A DNA stretch of 64,000 nt from Viscum album (lineage: Eukaryota; Streptophyta; Magnoliopsida; Santalales; Viscaceae), in the NCBI GenBank assembly GCA_963277665.1, contig OY728131.1:1390502688-1390566687 (forward strand), given 5' to 3'. Positions within the stretch are counted from its first letter, which is position 1. Every line of letters starts with the position of its first letter. The notes below the pieces were generated by a model, which was given only the letters and a program-made list of their open reading frames with translations, was not told the DNA's origin and searched no databases. Position numbers and translations under genes: made by a program. Shown in pieces: positions 1-12,209 of the stretch.

Positions 1-1349
1 TGAGGGAGTGGAGAAATAAAATTATAGAAAGGAGTTTGAGGGAGGGTGTTTCCTCTTATTACGGTAAATCCTTTTGGTTTGCACAATAGGAATTACTTAC
101 AATGTGTTATCCCTATGGGAGGATTCAAGGAGGTAGGAAGTGGTGTTGGGGAGCTGTTGGGGTAATTTTTTGGTTGATAAAATGTAGCTTAAGTGGTGTG
201 AGGAAGTGGGGGGATATGAGGCCTTCTAAAATGGAGGTGGAGTGGCACTCTTGTAATATTTTAAAAGGAAACCCACCCATGTTTTTTATTGAAACTGATT
301 CAATAATGTTTAAAAGTAGGAATATGGGACTATAAGGTCTAAATATGGTCATTAAATGGATTTATGATATGTTTATAGGTTGTTTTGTCCATTAATATTA
401 TGGTGTAGTCCCATATTAATCGTAATTTTACATTAATTATTAAAGTAATTTTAATTGCATGACTAATATTTTTCGTCAAAAACTCAGTTGACCATTCTAT
501 ACAATATAACTTATTCTGATTCAAAATATATAATCCTTTTTAAAAAATTCTAAAGTATAATTAGTGTAAATTGATTAAAATTTAATCTCATAATCAGCTC
601 AACAATGTGGGTTTTTAATATAAAAATATTGTTACGTTTTCTGTGTTTTTATTGTAAATTTAAAAATTAAATTAATTTGAAATAAGTAAATTGGGATTAT
701 TGAAAAAAAAATTTCTAACTAAACATTTAAATTAATTTAAAATATAGCATAAGGTTGTGAATAAATTATATGAATACATTATGTTGATTTAAATTCTAGT
801 ATTCTTAACTATTAATTACAAATGAAACTTTTTAGAAAAATCCATAAAATTTATCCTAACAAAATTTCTATGTTTTTCATACAAATATAGAGTTTATTTG
901 ACTTATTTAATTTATAAATGTTCAAAAAAAAATATTTAAAATGGGTTCTCCATTAAAAGGCGGTAAAAAACCTTTATAAAAATATAAGTTTTAATAATAA
1001 AATTAGGATAGTCCTTATATTATGTATATCAAATATTTTATATGAATATCAAAAAAAATTAATTTAATATATAAAGTATATAATAATACAAAATCACTTA
1101 ATAATTGTAAATAATTCATTGTTTTAAGACAAATCACCTTTCCCTGTATAAAAATAAAAATATATCATTTATATTCAATTATTTATTATATTTTTATTTC
1201 TAATAAATTTATATCATATAAATTAATATCATATTTTTGTAAACTATATATTTTTTATAAGTTAGTTAATACTATTCATAACCTAAAATTTAAGGTCTAG
1301 GTTATTTGTTATTATATTAAATAATCATATTTTAATAATATATTATTGT
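1..1349. other. unassigned left flank; GC-richer first 340 bases
   Basis: No gene is recognised here. The first 340 bases or so are richer in G, with runs such as gtggggggatatgagg, than the AT-rich DNA that follows. They contain a 77-codon plus-strand frame (102-335) and a 75-codon minus-strand frame (125-352), both without a recognisable motif. From about 340 to 1349 the sequence is low-complexity AT-rich DNA. By position this could be the end of the 5' LTR of element E. However, I could not match it convincingly to the end of E's 3' LTR (about 8575-9922), so this is not claimed. Confidence 0.4.
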
Positions 1350-1734
1350 TTGGTAAGCCTTGTCCATGTTTGTTATGCAAGCAATCGAGGAAAGTCATTA
1401 TTTTATGGAACAATAGATAAAATCAGTGTTCTATGAAGAGAAAACTAAAATTTATCTTGTCTGTTGTTACCTTATTCCAAAGATAATACTTTTATATAAA
1501 ATACATAATTTTTAGTGTTTAACAAAATAAAAAATATCAAATATATTAAATTAATTCAAAAAAATAACTCCCAAAATATAGGGTTGTTACAATCATGAGG
1601 AAACATACACCTTAATTTATTGGGTCTTCTATTATAATTATTTTTGAACAATGGATCATTAATACTGAAAATATATTATCTATTATCCATTTTTAGCATG
1701 AGAAATCATTTTTGTTGTTTATCATTTAGACTAT

Positions 1735-2275
1735 GAAGAATAAAAGTGGAAGACTCTAATCGATAATACAAGGTGTCGAGATGAAATTTAATCCCCAAAT
1801 ATTGATGAGTTCAAGAACATATATTTCAGTAATTACATTCCTAATATTATTCATACTAATATGGAAAAATAATTTCATGAGATGAATCAAATGGATGATG
1901 AATCTATCGATACCTATATTAATGATTACAAAAGTCTTGTTACGTAAGATTCATGATTTATCAAAAAAATAAATGAATGTACATTTTATAGGTCATTTAT
2001 TTTTTAAAGGAAATTATCAGAATGGATTTTTCCATAAGAGACATTAGTATCAACGATGATATTTTTTGTTGGGTAATCATGGTAGAGATAGAGGTTTTAG
2101 TCATGTATGGATATCTTGTATTAAACAAGAAAAGGAATAAGGTGTTCAAATAATAATAAAATAACCATGGGGAAAAGAAGATGAGATTTCCATTATGATA
2201 TAAATGTGGGATGGAGCATTGGGAAATTTTCATAGGGGGTCTAATCAATTGTTTCTTTATGGAAAAAAGTTTCAT
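1735..2275 (+). pseudogene. gag remnant with degenerate zinc knuckle (element E)
   Basis: Gag would form the virus-like particle and bind RNA. Around 1805-1940 the translation resembles the retrotransposon gag domain: EFKNIYFSNYIPN, then, after a TAA stop, FHEMNQMDDESIDTYINDYK. This matches the family pattern of a YF-x-P motif followed by a helix with the sense of 'S(V/I)xEY'. At 2196-2234 a CCHC-type zinc knuckle survives as YKCGMEH, with the first Cys codon now TGA and the last Cys replaced. Several stops and frame changes interrupt it. It precedes the protease remnant, as expected. The protein cannot be made intact. Confidence 0.7.
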
Positions 2276-2629
2276 CTCGTATATTATGGATGAATTTATG
2301 ATAAAAGTTATCTAACAATGCTAATAGAGAGAAAACTACACAGAATGTACCTCCCCCTCATTACTGATAAATGAGTAAAGAGAATGGTCATTATGTTTAC
2401 GAGTTCCCAAAACCAATGGATAGTGATTATTATCATCGTCAACAACCTCTTATGCAAAGGGAAAAGGATAAGTCTCATTTGATCTCTATTTCTGATGAGG
2501 GTTACATTAAAAACATAGTGAAAGGTAAACGTACAATCCAATAATATATGACAAATTTCGTATTTGATTGAAGATCTACACATTCATTCGTGTCTAATGA
2601 ATTTTCTATGATAATTAATATTTAACAAA

Positions 2630-2880
2630 AGTGAGTAGAGGTGGATTTAGTTGTGGTAACCCAAATGGTATTGTGATTTCATATAAAGTCTATAATTCCT
2701 TTTTGGGTGACCTTTTTTGGAATTTTCAACCTATAAAACATTTCATCCTTCCTCTAGTTGTATTGGATGTCATCTTAGGCATGGATAGGCTTTCATTGGG
2801 AAAATCCCACACCAATTTTCATGAAAAAGGTAGTCAAATTTGATATATTAAACCATCATATGATCTTCGATCAATATGAT
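2630..2880 (+). pseudogene. retroviral-type aspartic protease remnant (element E)
   Basis: The frame at 2631-2843 gives LPLVVLDVILGMDRL, the conserved C-terminal part of the Ty3/gypsy aspartic protease, where the family shows 'DVILGMDWL'. This protease cuts the Gag-Pol polyprotein in the particle. The codons after the in-frame stop at 2841 continue the family pattern (the hydrophobic stretch around FDILNHHMIFD, 2835-2870). The catalytic D-S/T-G motif upstream is not recognisable. The piece sits between the gag knuckle and the RT remnant. Confidence 0.75.
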
Positions 2881-3149
2881 GATACATATGATCTTATTTA
2901 GGTGATTAAATCTAGTGTATCAGTCCTTATTTCAATTCAATAGGGTTATTTTTATCAAATGGATGGAGTGAAAATCTACATCGATGATATGCCTATTGTT
3001 CAGGTACATGTATATGTTCTTCAAAAAGAGTTTCTTCACCTTCCACTAGAATATGAAGTCAGGTTCTCAATATAACTCATTACTAGTTCCACAATAATTT
3101 TAATGACTCTATATAGAATAGAATGATTGAATATCATGATATAATGAAT

Positions 3150-3735
3150 TAACTCCAAGAATACCATTATAAGGGTTTCATTGATAAAACTATACCACCT
3201 TAGGGTGAACATGTTATTTTTGAGAAAAATAAATATGGTTCAATGCACTCTCCACTGAATATCTAGTTTTGAATACGATCAACTTCAAGAACAAATATCC
3301 TATTCCACATATCAATGTATTATTTGATTAACTATATTCATCATAATAAATTTCAATAATTGGCCGTCGTTTTGGCATATCATTAATTGTGGGTAAATAA
3401 GGACATACATAAGAATAAATTTTGTACTCACTATGGAAACCATTAATATATATTTATGCTTTTAATTCATAATAAAACTCTCTATATATTCATCTATTTA
3501 ATGAATATAGTGATTATAGATTACCTCAACAAGTTTTTGGTGGTATTTGTAAATTATATTCTAACATATTCAAAGATCATGGAAGAGGATGAATACCACA
3601 TTATTATTGTAATAATGAACCTAAGGAAAGAGAAAAAGAATTCAATATTTATAAAGGGTGAATATTTTTTACAGAAGCTATCATAATTTGGTCACATAAT
3701 CTCAAGAGATGGTATATCAGTAGATCCATAAAAGT
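3150..3735 (+). pseudogene. reverse transcriptase remnant, catalytic pair lost (element E)
   Basis: Pieces of the Ty3/gypsy reverse transcriptase are visible in shifting frames. KGFIDKTIPP and VIFEKNKYGSM (about 3172-3255) match the N-terminal finger motif. FKNKYPIPHINVLFD (3290-3330) matches the next block. FGISLIVGK-like codons then lead to YLMNIVIIDYLNKFLVVF (3490-3550). The catalytic block that reads V-F-I-D-D-I in the family reads VVFVNYILTYSK here, so both metal-binding aspartates (codons 3552-3557) are Asn and Tyr. HIISRDGISVDP (3690-3735) is the conserved downstream motif. The enzyme is inactive by substitution as well as by stops. Confidence 0.85.
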
Positions 3736-4271
3736 AATAATATATATAATGTCAGCACGGACTATCCATGGTGGATTTGATCTATAGTTTTCATTGATTG
3801 TGATGTATATTATCGACGATTTTGGGATAATTACTCACGACTATCTAAACCTCTTACCAAATTAAATTGGAATGGTTATATGTTATTTTGGACCAATTAT
3901 TAAGAGGACAATTTCATAGAATAGAAGTGAAGGTTTTTCAGTTCACCTATACATACATTACTAGGTAGCGGTAGTTTTTTTCATTAAATATATAGAGGCA
4001 TTATCAATATAGGGAAAAGTATGATAAATATAATTATCCCAAAATTATGAAATATATATGAACACATAAGTACATGAAAATATATCAGATAAGATCATTA
4101 GATATTATAACGGATTATGATTTCTCAATACGCTATCACCCAGGGAAGGAGAACAAGGTGTCTAATGATTTGAGTTTAAATTATCATTATTTTTTAATAA
4201 TATTGAGTATCACAATAGATCCAATATTTATGGATTTGAAAATGATGTATATAGATATCTTTAAGTCATAA
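3736..4271 (+). pseudogene. RNase H remnant (element E)
   Basis: RNase H removes genomic RNA during reverse transcription. The end of the domain is the clearest part. The frame at 4074-4271 contains LDIITDYDFSIRYHPGKENK, which matches the conserved 'LLKDYDxxIxYHPGKxNxVADALSR' end of gypsy RNase H, followed by VSNDLSLNYH in place of VADALSR. Upstream, between 3736 and 4070, the catalytic carboxylates and the 'TDHKSL' motif are not convincingly recognisable. The domain lies directly after the RT remnant. Confidence 0.75.
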
Positions 4272-4329
4272 TAAAATTTATATATTGATTTATTTATTGT
4301 GTGAACCTTTATGCAAGAGAGGATTAATG

Positions 4330-5480
4330 AATAATAAAGTGAAGATGAAGGGAAAAAATATGGTTGGAAATGTTCTGAAGTATAACTTTACTCAAGATGG
4401 AATGATATCATTTAGGAATAGTGTGTGGGTTCCATTAATATAATATTTTAATAAGGATCCATTTGATGAAGATCGTAGTTCTTTATTCTATATTCATCTT
4501 GTAAGTATGAAGATGTATATTGATTTGAAGGAAAACTTATACTAGGATGGAATGAAGTGAGATATCACAATGTTTGTGTCTCTTTTCTTTGTATGCCATC
4601 ATGTCTAGGAAAAAAAGAAAAAGTGTAAGGGGATTTACAAACTATTACCAATACCAAATAGAAAATGGGATGACATATCTATGAATGTTATTTGTGAACT
4701 ACCCAAAACCTATAATGGTTTTAATTTTAAATGGGTGGTATTCAATCACCATAAAAATTTATCAAACTTTATCACTACTAGAGAAGAAATATCATTGGAT
4801 TAGATTACTAGGATATACATTAATAAACTGGTATGGTTTCATATATTAACACATTAAATTATATCTAATTAGGATTTGAGGATTACCTAAACGTTCTGAT
4901 GATGTATTCAGCAAGAACTTCATAAGGACTTTATTTTAGTACTTCTTGCCTTTTATATAGAGATGGTAATTCTAAATTAATAATTCAAACCCTATAGGAT
5001 ATGTTGAGATCTTGTTCATTGGATTTAAAAGATAGTTAGGATAAAAACCTTACTGTAGTTGATTTTTGTTATAATAATATTTTTCATTATATAATTCAGA
5101 TGGATACTTAAGAATCACTCTATGGGAAGATATATAGAGCTCCAACATTCTAGGTTAATTTTGGAGAAATAAATCTTTTGGGACTTGAGATAATTGATTA
5201 TATGGAATGAAAGATTAGTTTCATTCCGAAGCATATCAATATATCTCACTGTTGATAGAAAATTTTTGCAGATAGCCAACGATGTGATATAGAATTTGAA
5301 TTTGGCATGAATGTGTTTCTAAAAATCTCTCATGGAAAAATGTTATGAGATTAAAAAATAATGGTAAAATAAGATCTATGTATATTAGTCCTTTTGAAAT
5401 ACTTGATCATTGGGGGATGGTATCCTATAACATGAAACTTCCTAAAAATATCTCAACATTTCATGATGTGCTCCATGTAT
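4330..5480 (+). pseudogene. integrase remnant (element E)
   Basis: Integrase joins the cDNA ends to target DNA. Recognisable parts in order: FRNSVWVP (about 4411), the zinc-binding arm SSLFYIHLVSMKMYIDLKEN (4465-4530), the core entry RKWDDISMNVICELPKTYNG (4660-4720), where the first catalytic Asp is Asn, GLPKRSDDVFS (4870-4910), and a piece with the sense of ESLYGKIYRAP (5110-5145). The C-terminal barrel reads NVFLKISHGKM, SMYISPFEILDHWGMVSYN and FHDVLHVSLLRMYTP (5305-5500). Frame changes and stops are frequent. The order and spacing match a complete gypsy integrase, so this is decay in place rather than a rearrangement. Confidence 0.8.
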
Positions 5481-5735
5481 CCCTCTTAAGGATGTACACA
5501 CCTTAACCTTCACATGTAGTAAACATATAGGTTATACGACTAGATTAGGATCTTTTTTAAGAGTAACAAATAGTTGATATTATGGATTCTACTGAGAAAG
5601 TTCAACAATGCAAGACCACTCATGTGGTAAATGTTTAGGGGGAGAAACCACTAGTTATTGGAAGCTATGTGGTAATTTGGGTATATTATTATGAAGAAAT
5701 ATCCTCATTTTTAAATCATAATGCTGAATTTTTAT
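5481..5735 (+). pseudogene. pol 3' end / chromodomain remnant (element E)
   Basis: Codons at about 5580-5720 give IMDSTEKVQQCKTTHVVNV, then a degraded stretch with VIGSYV and YYEEISSFLN. They sit where the chromodomain of Tekay-like elements follows the 'ILDRxExVLRNKxIxxVKV' linker and ends near 'YPHLF'. In active relatives the chromodomain directs insertion toward particular chromatin. The aromatic cage cannot be confirmed here. I assign it mainly by position, since it lies between the integrase barrel and the polypurine tract. Confidence 0.6.
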
Positions 5736-5769
5736 GGGGGGGGGGGGGGAATCATATTATGGGGTAGAA
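5736..5769 (+). other. 14-G homopolymer and polypurine tract of element E
   Basis: Fourteen consecutive G (5736-5749) stand in AT-rich DNA. Twelve bases later comes the purine run ggggtagaa (5761-5769), which ends exactly at the LTR start TGTAACGC. The purine run beside the LTR fits the plus-strand primer site of an LTR element. The G run may be an expanded part of the same tract. Confidence 0.65.
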
Positions 5770-6868
5770 TGTAACGCACTAAGCTTTTATGGATCTTTCT
5801 TTTTTATAATAAATTAATTTTTATGCTTACTTACATTGCATGCTATGTAAATCCAGATGATTTAATATGCTATTCCAATATAATCTTGAACTATAAGAAA
5901 CAACAAATTGGAGTTTGTTACACAGAATACTTAGTTTCTTTGAATATACATTTTATTAGAGTAATTATTTATACGATATAGTTATAATCTAGATGATAAA
6001 TTTATAATGTGAATATAAATAATAACTTTTTAAATATTAATTATAATTATTTTATATAAAAATAAATTGATAGTAAGTCATATAATTTTTGGTGAAGACT
6101 TTATATATTTGAAAATGTTATTTTTTAATATGAATTACTTTTTATGTCATTTTGTGAAAAAATAGAAAACAAATTTTAGAAAATTTTAGATATTTAATTT
6201 TTGAAAATAAAATTTATTTTTAAAAGAATAATGTTTAAATTTTCTTAGTTTAAATTTATTATATTATTTTGAAAAAACATTATTTCTAGACGAATAATCA
6301 AAAATAATAAATTAAAATTCAAAATTGTATTTTTATATGGATTTATAATATTTTTAAATTATATTTTAAATTTTTCAAAGATTAATTAGAAATATTTTAT
6401 ATCACATATTAAAATCAATATTATTAGAACCAATTTGACATTGAAATTGGGTATTAAATCATATCAATGTTTTAAAAAATTTCCCTAAAAACCAATTTTT
6501 GCTACACATATGTGGGATTAAATTTAAACTAATTTCACCAACTTTTGTTATTAGAATTTAGAAAAATAAAAAAATTTGGTATTAAAAAAATAAATTTAAA
6601 TAAAGTAATTTTATTTTTTTACCAAAAATATTATTTAATGAAGTTAAAATTAATAACAGTTATTAATAAAAAATCAAGCTTAACAACAGAAAAAACCGTA
6701 AAACTAAGGGATAAAATAACCTGTTGAATTTAAAAAAGACATTTTATGTTCATATATCTTCCCTATACACCATTATATTTAAAATTTATCATTATTTGAG
6801 AAAAATTACATGGGAAATTGTGGATGGAATTACATTTTCAATAATTTAAAAGAATGTCACTCCCCTAC

Positions 6869-6876
6869 TATAAAAT
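6869..6876 (+). promoter_or_regulatory. TATA box candidate in E's LTR
   Basis: TATAAAAT follows tcacTCCCCTAC and stands about 150 bases before the leader block shared with A's LTR. The corresponding place in A's LTR holds TATAAAAG. The position in the U3 region is inferred from this match. Confidence 0.5.
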
Positions 6877-9240
6877 GGAACTCAACCCTCCTACTTCCTT
6901 ACACCACACATTCCCTTTAGTTTGAATAAAATATGATAAAATCTACTCTAAAAATGACTATATTTTTTCTTGGAGACTATTTTTTATAATAAATCCGACA
7001 AAGGATGCCCTTTGGCTCAAACCAAAAAGAGTTGCCCACAGAAGAGGTAATATATCCTTCCTCAAACACCATTATTTAATTTTCATTCTCCCCCACATCA
7101 ATTACTATTATTCAACGACTAAATAATGAAGAAATTATAATAAATATGTAGATATGTATATATAATAATGTTAAAAAAATCAAATATACACACTTCTATC
7201 AAATGGGTAATGAACGTACCATTATTGTGTATTAAGAACTACTTCCCCACAAAATGATGTTGTTTATTTTTTCCATTAAAACTTCTCATGGATGAAAATT
7301 ATGATGTAAACTATGTTTTTATATTATATATATGATATTTCTTATTTATTTATTATTATGTAATTATTATATAAAACATATCCTCATGCTTTCCTTATTG
7401 AGGATATACGATAACATTGTTAGTGGCCATCTAGGCTACCGCCTCGTCAAAGCAATGTGATTCGTTCACACATTAAATGGAAGGTATAAAGGATTGTTTT
7501 AATTAAAATATAGGATATTTATAAAAAACTAATTGTAATTCAATGATATTATATTTATACATATATTTAAATCTACAAAATCATTTCATTTACTTTCTTT
7601 CATTCAGTACGACATGAAAATGTAAACTACATCCACAAGTACGTATGATCTAACATACCCATTAACGGTGTATATCATTTAATATTTATATCATGTATAG
7701 ATTATTATAAATACATATATACTAAATATATATTATATCTATATAATGGTATAAATTATGGAAATATTTTAATAATGATTTAAGTAATAAACCATGAATA
7801 ACAATACAAAACATGAATGATTAACAACATAATTATCACCCAAAATATAACATTATCATGGTGTTATTAATAAATGGGGAATATAATTTCTCAATTAAAA
7901 ATATATAGTATTATATATATGAATATGGTTCTGTGATATATTTTTAATAAACATATACTTATTATATAATAGGTCTGAACATGTACAATGGGAGTCAAGA
8001 CATATTTTAAGGAGAAATTTATTCTCAATTTATTTATACGAGGCTTATACATTATACACCACCTATTTATTTTGTGTGGTGTATAAACTACCCATGAATT
8101 TATTATATTATTCTCAAAAGAAAATTTATTAGTTTTTACATATGATTTGTTTATCTCACATTCATGGTTTTGCATTTCAAAAGTTACCAAAACGTTAAAG
8201 TTATTTGTCTCAATTTTCATTCATTGATATAAATGTGTTGTTATTCACCTATGATCATATACAAGGTTAATATACATCTAATTGAAATGTCATATCATGA
8301 TTTTATTTATTTTAATTGTATTTTAAGATCCATGTAATTTCATTTTCATACATAGGGAGTATCATTAAATGTTAACAAGTGGTAAGAGTATATAGGAACA
8401 ATCTCATTTTTTTCATGTCTATATTTGATTATGCTTCTTTGATAAAATATTATGATCTATAACTATATAGAAAAAGTTATTTCTATTTTCTTCTTGATGC
8501 TAATTATGTTTTCATGTATTAGTATCATTTTTTCACTCTTTGGTATTTAACATAATAAATAAAATATTTTTAATAATAGTTCATCTCATTTCACTTTTAG
8601 GTCATAAATATATATTATTTAAAAAAACGTGTTATAAAAAAACAATTTTTTTAAATATATATATTAAGATATTATTTATGAAAAAAAATAATTTTATTTT
8701 TTAACTACTTTAAATGAAACCTTAATGTGTATCAATTCTATTTTTAAAGAATATTTATTTCAAAATACGTTATCAATTTAAAAAATCTCTTTTACTGATT
8801 GTCTATGTTATTCAAAATCTATAATGTAATCCTTTGTGTTTACTCCAACCTTTCTGTGGATATTATTCAAGGGTACCATTCGTATTCCTTCTCCGACTGC
8901 ATTAAATTATGATGGAATGACGTTTATTTGAACTGATTCTCATTCATGGGTTATATTCTTTAGAAATCCACTTCTTTTCATGGGTTATTATTTTGATGAA
9001 ATGATTATTTAACTTATATATTTCCACAGTTTATGATATGATAAAATGTTTGTGATACTAATTTTATTTCATGGGTTGTGATATGTTTTTGTATGATCAT
9101 GTTGAATTTATATTTATGATTTCATTATGGGATTAGTGGGATCTATATCTCCATCCAATGTGTTGTGTAATGATTTAAATATCATGACATAGAGATTTCT
9201 AAAACGGGTAGTGATATATATTCAGTAATAGAATTTTTCT

Positions 9241-9365
9241 ACTAATATGGTCTTGGGAGGGAACCATGACTAATTATATGGAAATGGGATTGAACCATGA
9301 CTACCAAGATTGTATGGGGAGTGAACCCATACTAATAAATTCTCCTGGGAAGTAATTCCTTGACT
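9241..9365 (+). repeat. 31-bp tandem repeat, four units, in E's LTR
   Basis: Four units end in 'gacta' or 'tacta' at 9272, 9303, 9334 and 9365, an exact 31-base step. Each has a core like ggGAA..CCATGACTA. A related motif (tcttggaa...ccttgactatg) occurs about twice in the LTRs of A (28378-28440 and 43516-43575), so the motif belongs to this LTR family. Confidence 0.7.
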
Positions 9366-9922
9366 AATATGGAAATAATTTTATATACTTAAGTGTCTTC
9401 CAAAATTCCATGTCTCATTCGTCTATTGTACATTCATGGTTTATATTTTTTAATTCCTTATGATTCATGTCTCAGGATATTCTAATAATTATTCCATGAT
9501 TCATATTTATGATCTATGATATTTAGGTTATGATCTTCTATTTTCATTATCTTGTTCTCAAAATCATTTTTTTATGATTAGTATTAAATATATCTCTCTT
9601 TTATACCCTAAGAGTTCTTTGATCTCACCCATTTTTTATGTTTCATTTAGCATGTTTATGAGTATTTGTATTATGGTTTTTGTGTCTAAAATGGATTCTT
9701 TTCATGAATAAATTCGTGGTGGATTGTTTATCTAACATATATATTAGTTCAATGAATCCATTTTTCATTGGAACTAAACTAATATATTCTTTGGGTTTCT
9801 ATTTGAGTAATGTATTATATATTCCATAAAAGTAATGTAATTTCTTTATTGAAAATGTGACGTTCACTTTCTTGATCCTCTATTAAAACCAGAAAATGAT
9901 TTAAAGGTCATTGGTTGTTCCA

Positions 9923-12209
9923 ATTTATAAAATAAGTATCAATCTCTTAAAAATGACTTTGATATCAATTTATATCAATTTATTTTGTACATCGATTCAT
10001 GATTAGAAACATAACATTTATTTTTTGGTGATGTAGCATGGTATGTATGTTTCATTGATGGTATGACATTGGTTGAATATGCAAAGACATGATTTTTCAC
10101 TTCCGTAAAGAAAAAGATATCTTGGGGAAAATTGACCAAGATGGTAGTAACTTTATTAAATACATTTCCCAGGTAGAAGAAGTTAATTCCACCAGCTTAG
10201 TAAAAAAATAATAAATCAATAAAGGATAATGAAACAAAGTATGAATACTTCATTATAATATATCATTAGTCAAATTGATTATAGTACATGTGATGTTTTT
10301 ATAGGAGGGTATCATTGCTATGAATAATCCATATATTTATAGGGGGACATGGTGGGTTTACTAGAATTAACTCTTGATATATGAGAATCACTCATTGTTA
10401 TTGTGGAAACTCCTAGAGGGTCAAGAAAATGAATATTCAGAGACGTCTCCAATTTTAGTGAATTAGAAATCAAGACATGGTGGGACTTCCGAAAGGGGAT
10501 GGGTAATCTCTAAATATATATGATCGTAAGGATTATAAATAAATTCCATTTTATTTGAGTTCATAAAAATAACTATTAAATTTTATTTACTTATATATAT
10601 TCAATAGTTATTTAGTGAATAAAATGAAAAATATTTTTCAAATGAATAATGAATAATGAATATTAATTATTCAAGGATTATTAAATATATTTGGGAAAGA
10701 ATTTCTGATATAATGAATAATATTTATCATGTAATATAAATTTAACGTTTAAATTAATTTATACAATATTGAAAACATTTGAAAAAAGTTTTAACAGTCA
10801 TTTTTGTATTTTGGGTCCATCTTAAAGGTTATCTTCTATAGGTACCTATGAGATATTAATAGACTTTAGAACCTATCTATTTAAACAATTTAATGAAGAA
10901 AGTTTGGTGAGAAAGAACTCTATATATTTTTCATTCCTCTAATTCTCTCCCAAATTTTAGATAATGAAAGAAAAGGGAAGTTCAAGAATCCTTCAATCTA
11001 TGTTGGGTTATTGATAGTTTGATCTTTCATGATCATGATGAAAAATGGTGCCTTTAATTCTTCACACTAGTTATAAAAAATTTATTGGATGACATTTAAT
11101 AATTCTTCTGAAATGTGTGTGGGTGATCTATAATTTTCCGTGTTCGGTTCCTTCAAGTGACAACTTCCAAATATAGGGAAAACATATTTTTGATCTAAAT
11201 CAAACGAGGTATAGTAACAATTTAATTTTACATAAATAGTTTAAATTACTTGGTTTTCTCTGGTGGTTACTGGTTTTTTGTTACATTAGAAATGACATCC
11301 TAAGTCAATCAAACTGTAAAATATTTTAATTACCCTATTTTCTCCTTCCACTACCTGAAACAAATAATAATTTCATCTAATTATGAAACACATGATATTT
11401 ATGAATTCTAATATTAAAATTAATGGTTCATTACACAAGACATTAGATAGGAATTCCAACGAAACAAATACATCTAGAATTTTTTTGGGAATGTATATCA
11501 TCCTAAACCCCCTTTCATAGATATTATAATGTTTGAAAGTAATGGGAATAAATATCATATTCTTAAGAGTACCCTCACATGATAGTAAAAATAATGTTTT
11601 CCCCATTATATAATGTCACCCTAACCATAGGATTAGTTACTATAGAGTTGTCATCATACCATATCAAGGTTCTCATCCTAATTGGGAACTTCATAGACCA
11701 ATTATGAAGTGAGGGATACTTTAGGGCATTATCAAATTAAATTTATACAGAATAATAATAATTATTTGATAATGTATTTATTAATATTCAAGTCTATGAA
11801 TATTTATAAAATATAAATCACAAAGAAAATGGTTCAGGGGAACTAACTTCAATATGCTCACATTCAATATAAAAAAAACTAAATGAATTATTAATTCTCA
11901 AATTTTAAAACATGATTCTACTATGTTTGGCTATTTTTTGGATCACGTCCTATTTTCTAGGGGAATGATTGGTGTGACCACATGTCTTTAAAGAAGATAT
12001 TCTAAATATGACACGACAAATTTTGAAAATCAATCAAGTATTCATAAACCCAAATATGTATTTCATGTTCCATTTCTATAAAATTATCACCATAGTTAAA
12101 ACCATTGTGAAATATTATCCAAAAATTTATAATTCACTTACTATTTCGTACAACCTAAAATTTATCAACTAATCAATAAACTGATTCTTAAGTTGTACGA
12201 GAAGATGCA
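9923..12209. other. unassigned target DNA between E and B
   Basis: No coding motif was recognised on either strand. It continues to the right of element B at 46136, because B inserted into it. One part is not random-looking. At 10860-11190 a T/C-rich leader with ctatttaaac and ttctctccc is followed by GC-richer sequence ending ttcaagtgacaacttcc. It resembles an LTR leader or a promoter with a 5' leader, but I cannot place it. The ORF at 11373-11606 on the minus strand has no recognisable domain. Confidence 0.4.

Larger units (their letters stand above)
1350..9922 (+). mobile_element. Element E: decayed Ty3/gypsy chromovirus (interior plus 3' LTR)
   Basis: A plus-strand LTR retrotransposon relic. 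The remnants appear in Ty3/gypsy order: gag with a zinc knuckle, aspartic protease, reverse transcriptase, RNase H, integrase, chromodomain-like tail, polypurine tract and 3' LTR. A possible Met-tRNA primer site lies at 1350-1360 (TTGGTA followed by AGCC, lacking four bases of the usual sequence). Every domain carries stops and frameshifts, so the element is dead. The 3' LTR begins TGTAACGC, close to the TGTAACACC start of the LTRs of A and F. With its length and chromodomain this points to a Tekay/Del-like chromovirus. The left boundary is uncertain and no 5' LTR was confirmed. Confidence 0.85.
5770..9922 (+). repeat. 3' LTR of element E
   Basis: It begins TGTAACGCACTAAGC directly after the purine tract and ends near ggttgttcca (9913-9922), which lines up with the end of F's LTR (ggttgttact). 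The length of 4.15 kb is comparable with the LTRs of F (3.9 kb) and A (3.7 kb). A leader block (about 7015-7050, containing gaagaggtaata) resembles the same part of A's LTR (about 35650-35690). A 31-bp tandem repeat lies at 9241-9365. It contains no coding sequence; the ORF at 7891-8220 on the minus strand is chance. Confidence 0.75.

Noticed and set aside
1..1349. 5' LTR of element E
   Set aside because: The expected similarity to 8575-9922 could not be seen, apart from a short doubtful match near 1285-1320 and 9900-9930.
7891..8220. 109-codon minus-strand frame
   Set aside because: It lies within the LTR of element E, has no domain, and its composition is that of AT-rich non-coding DNA.
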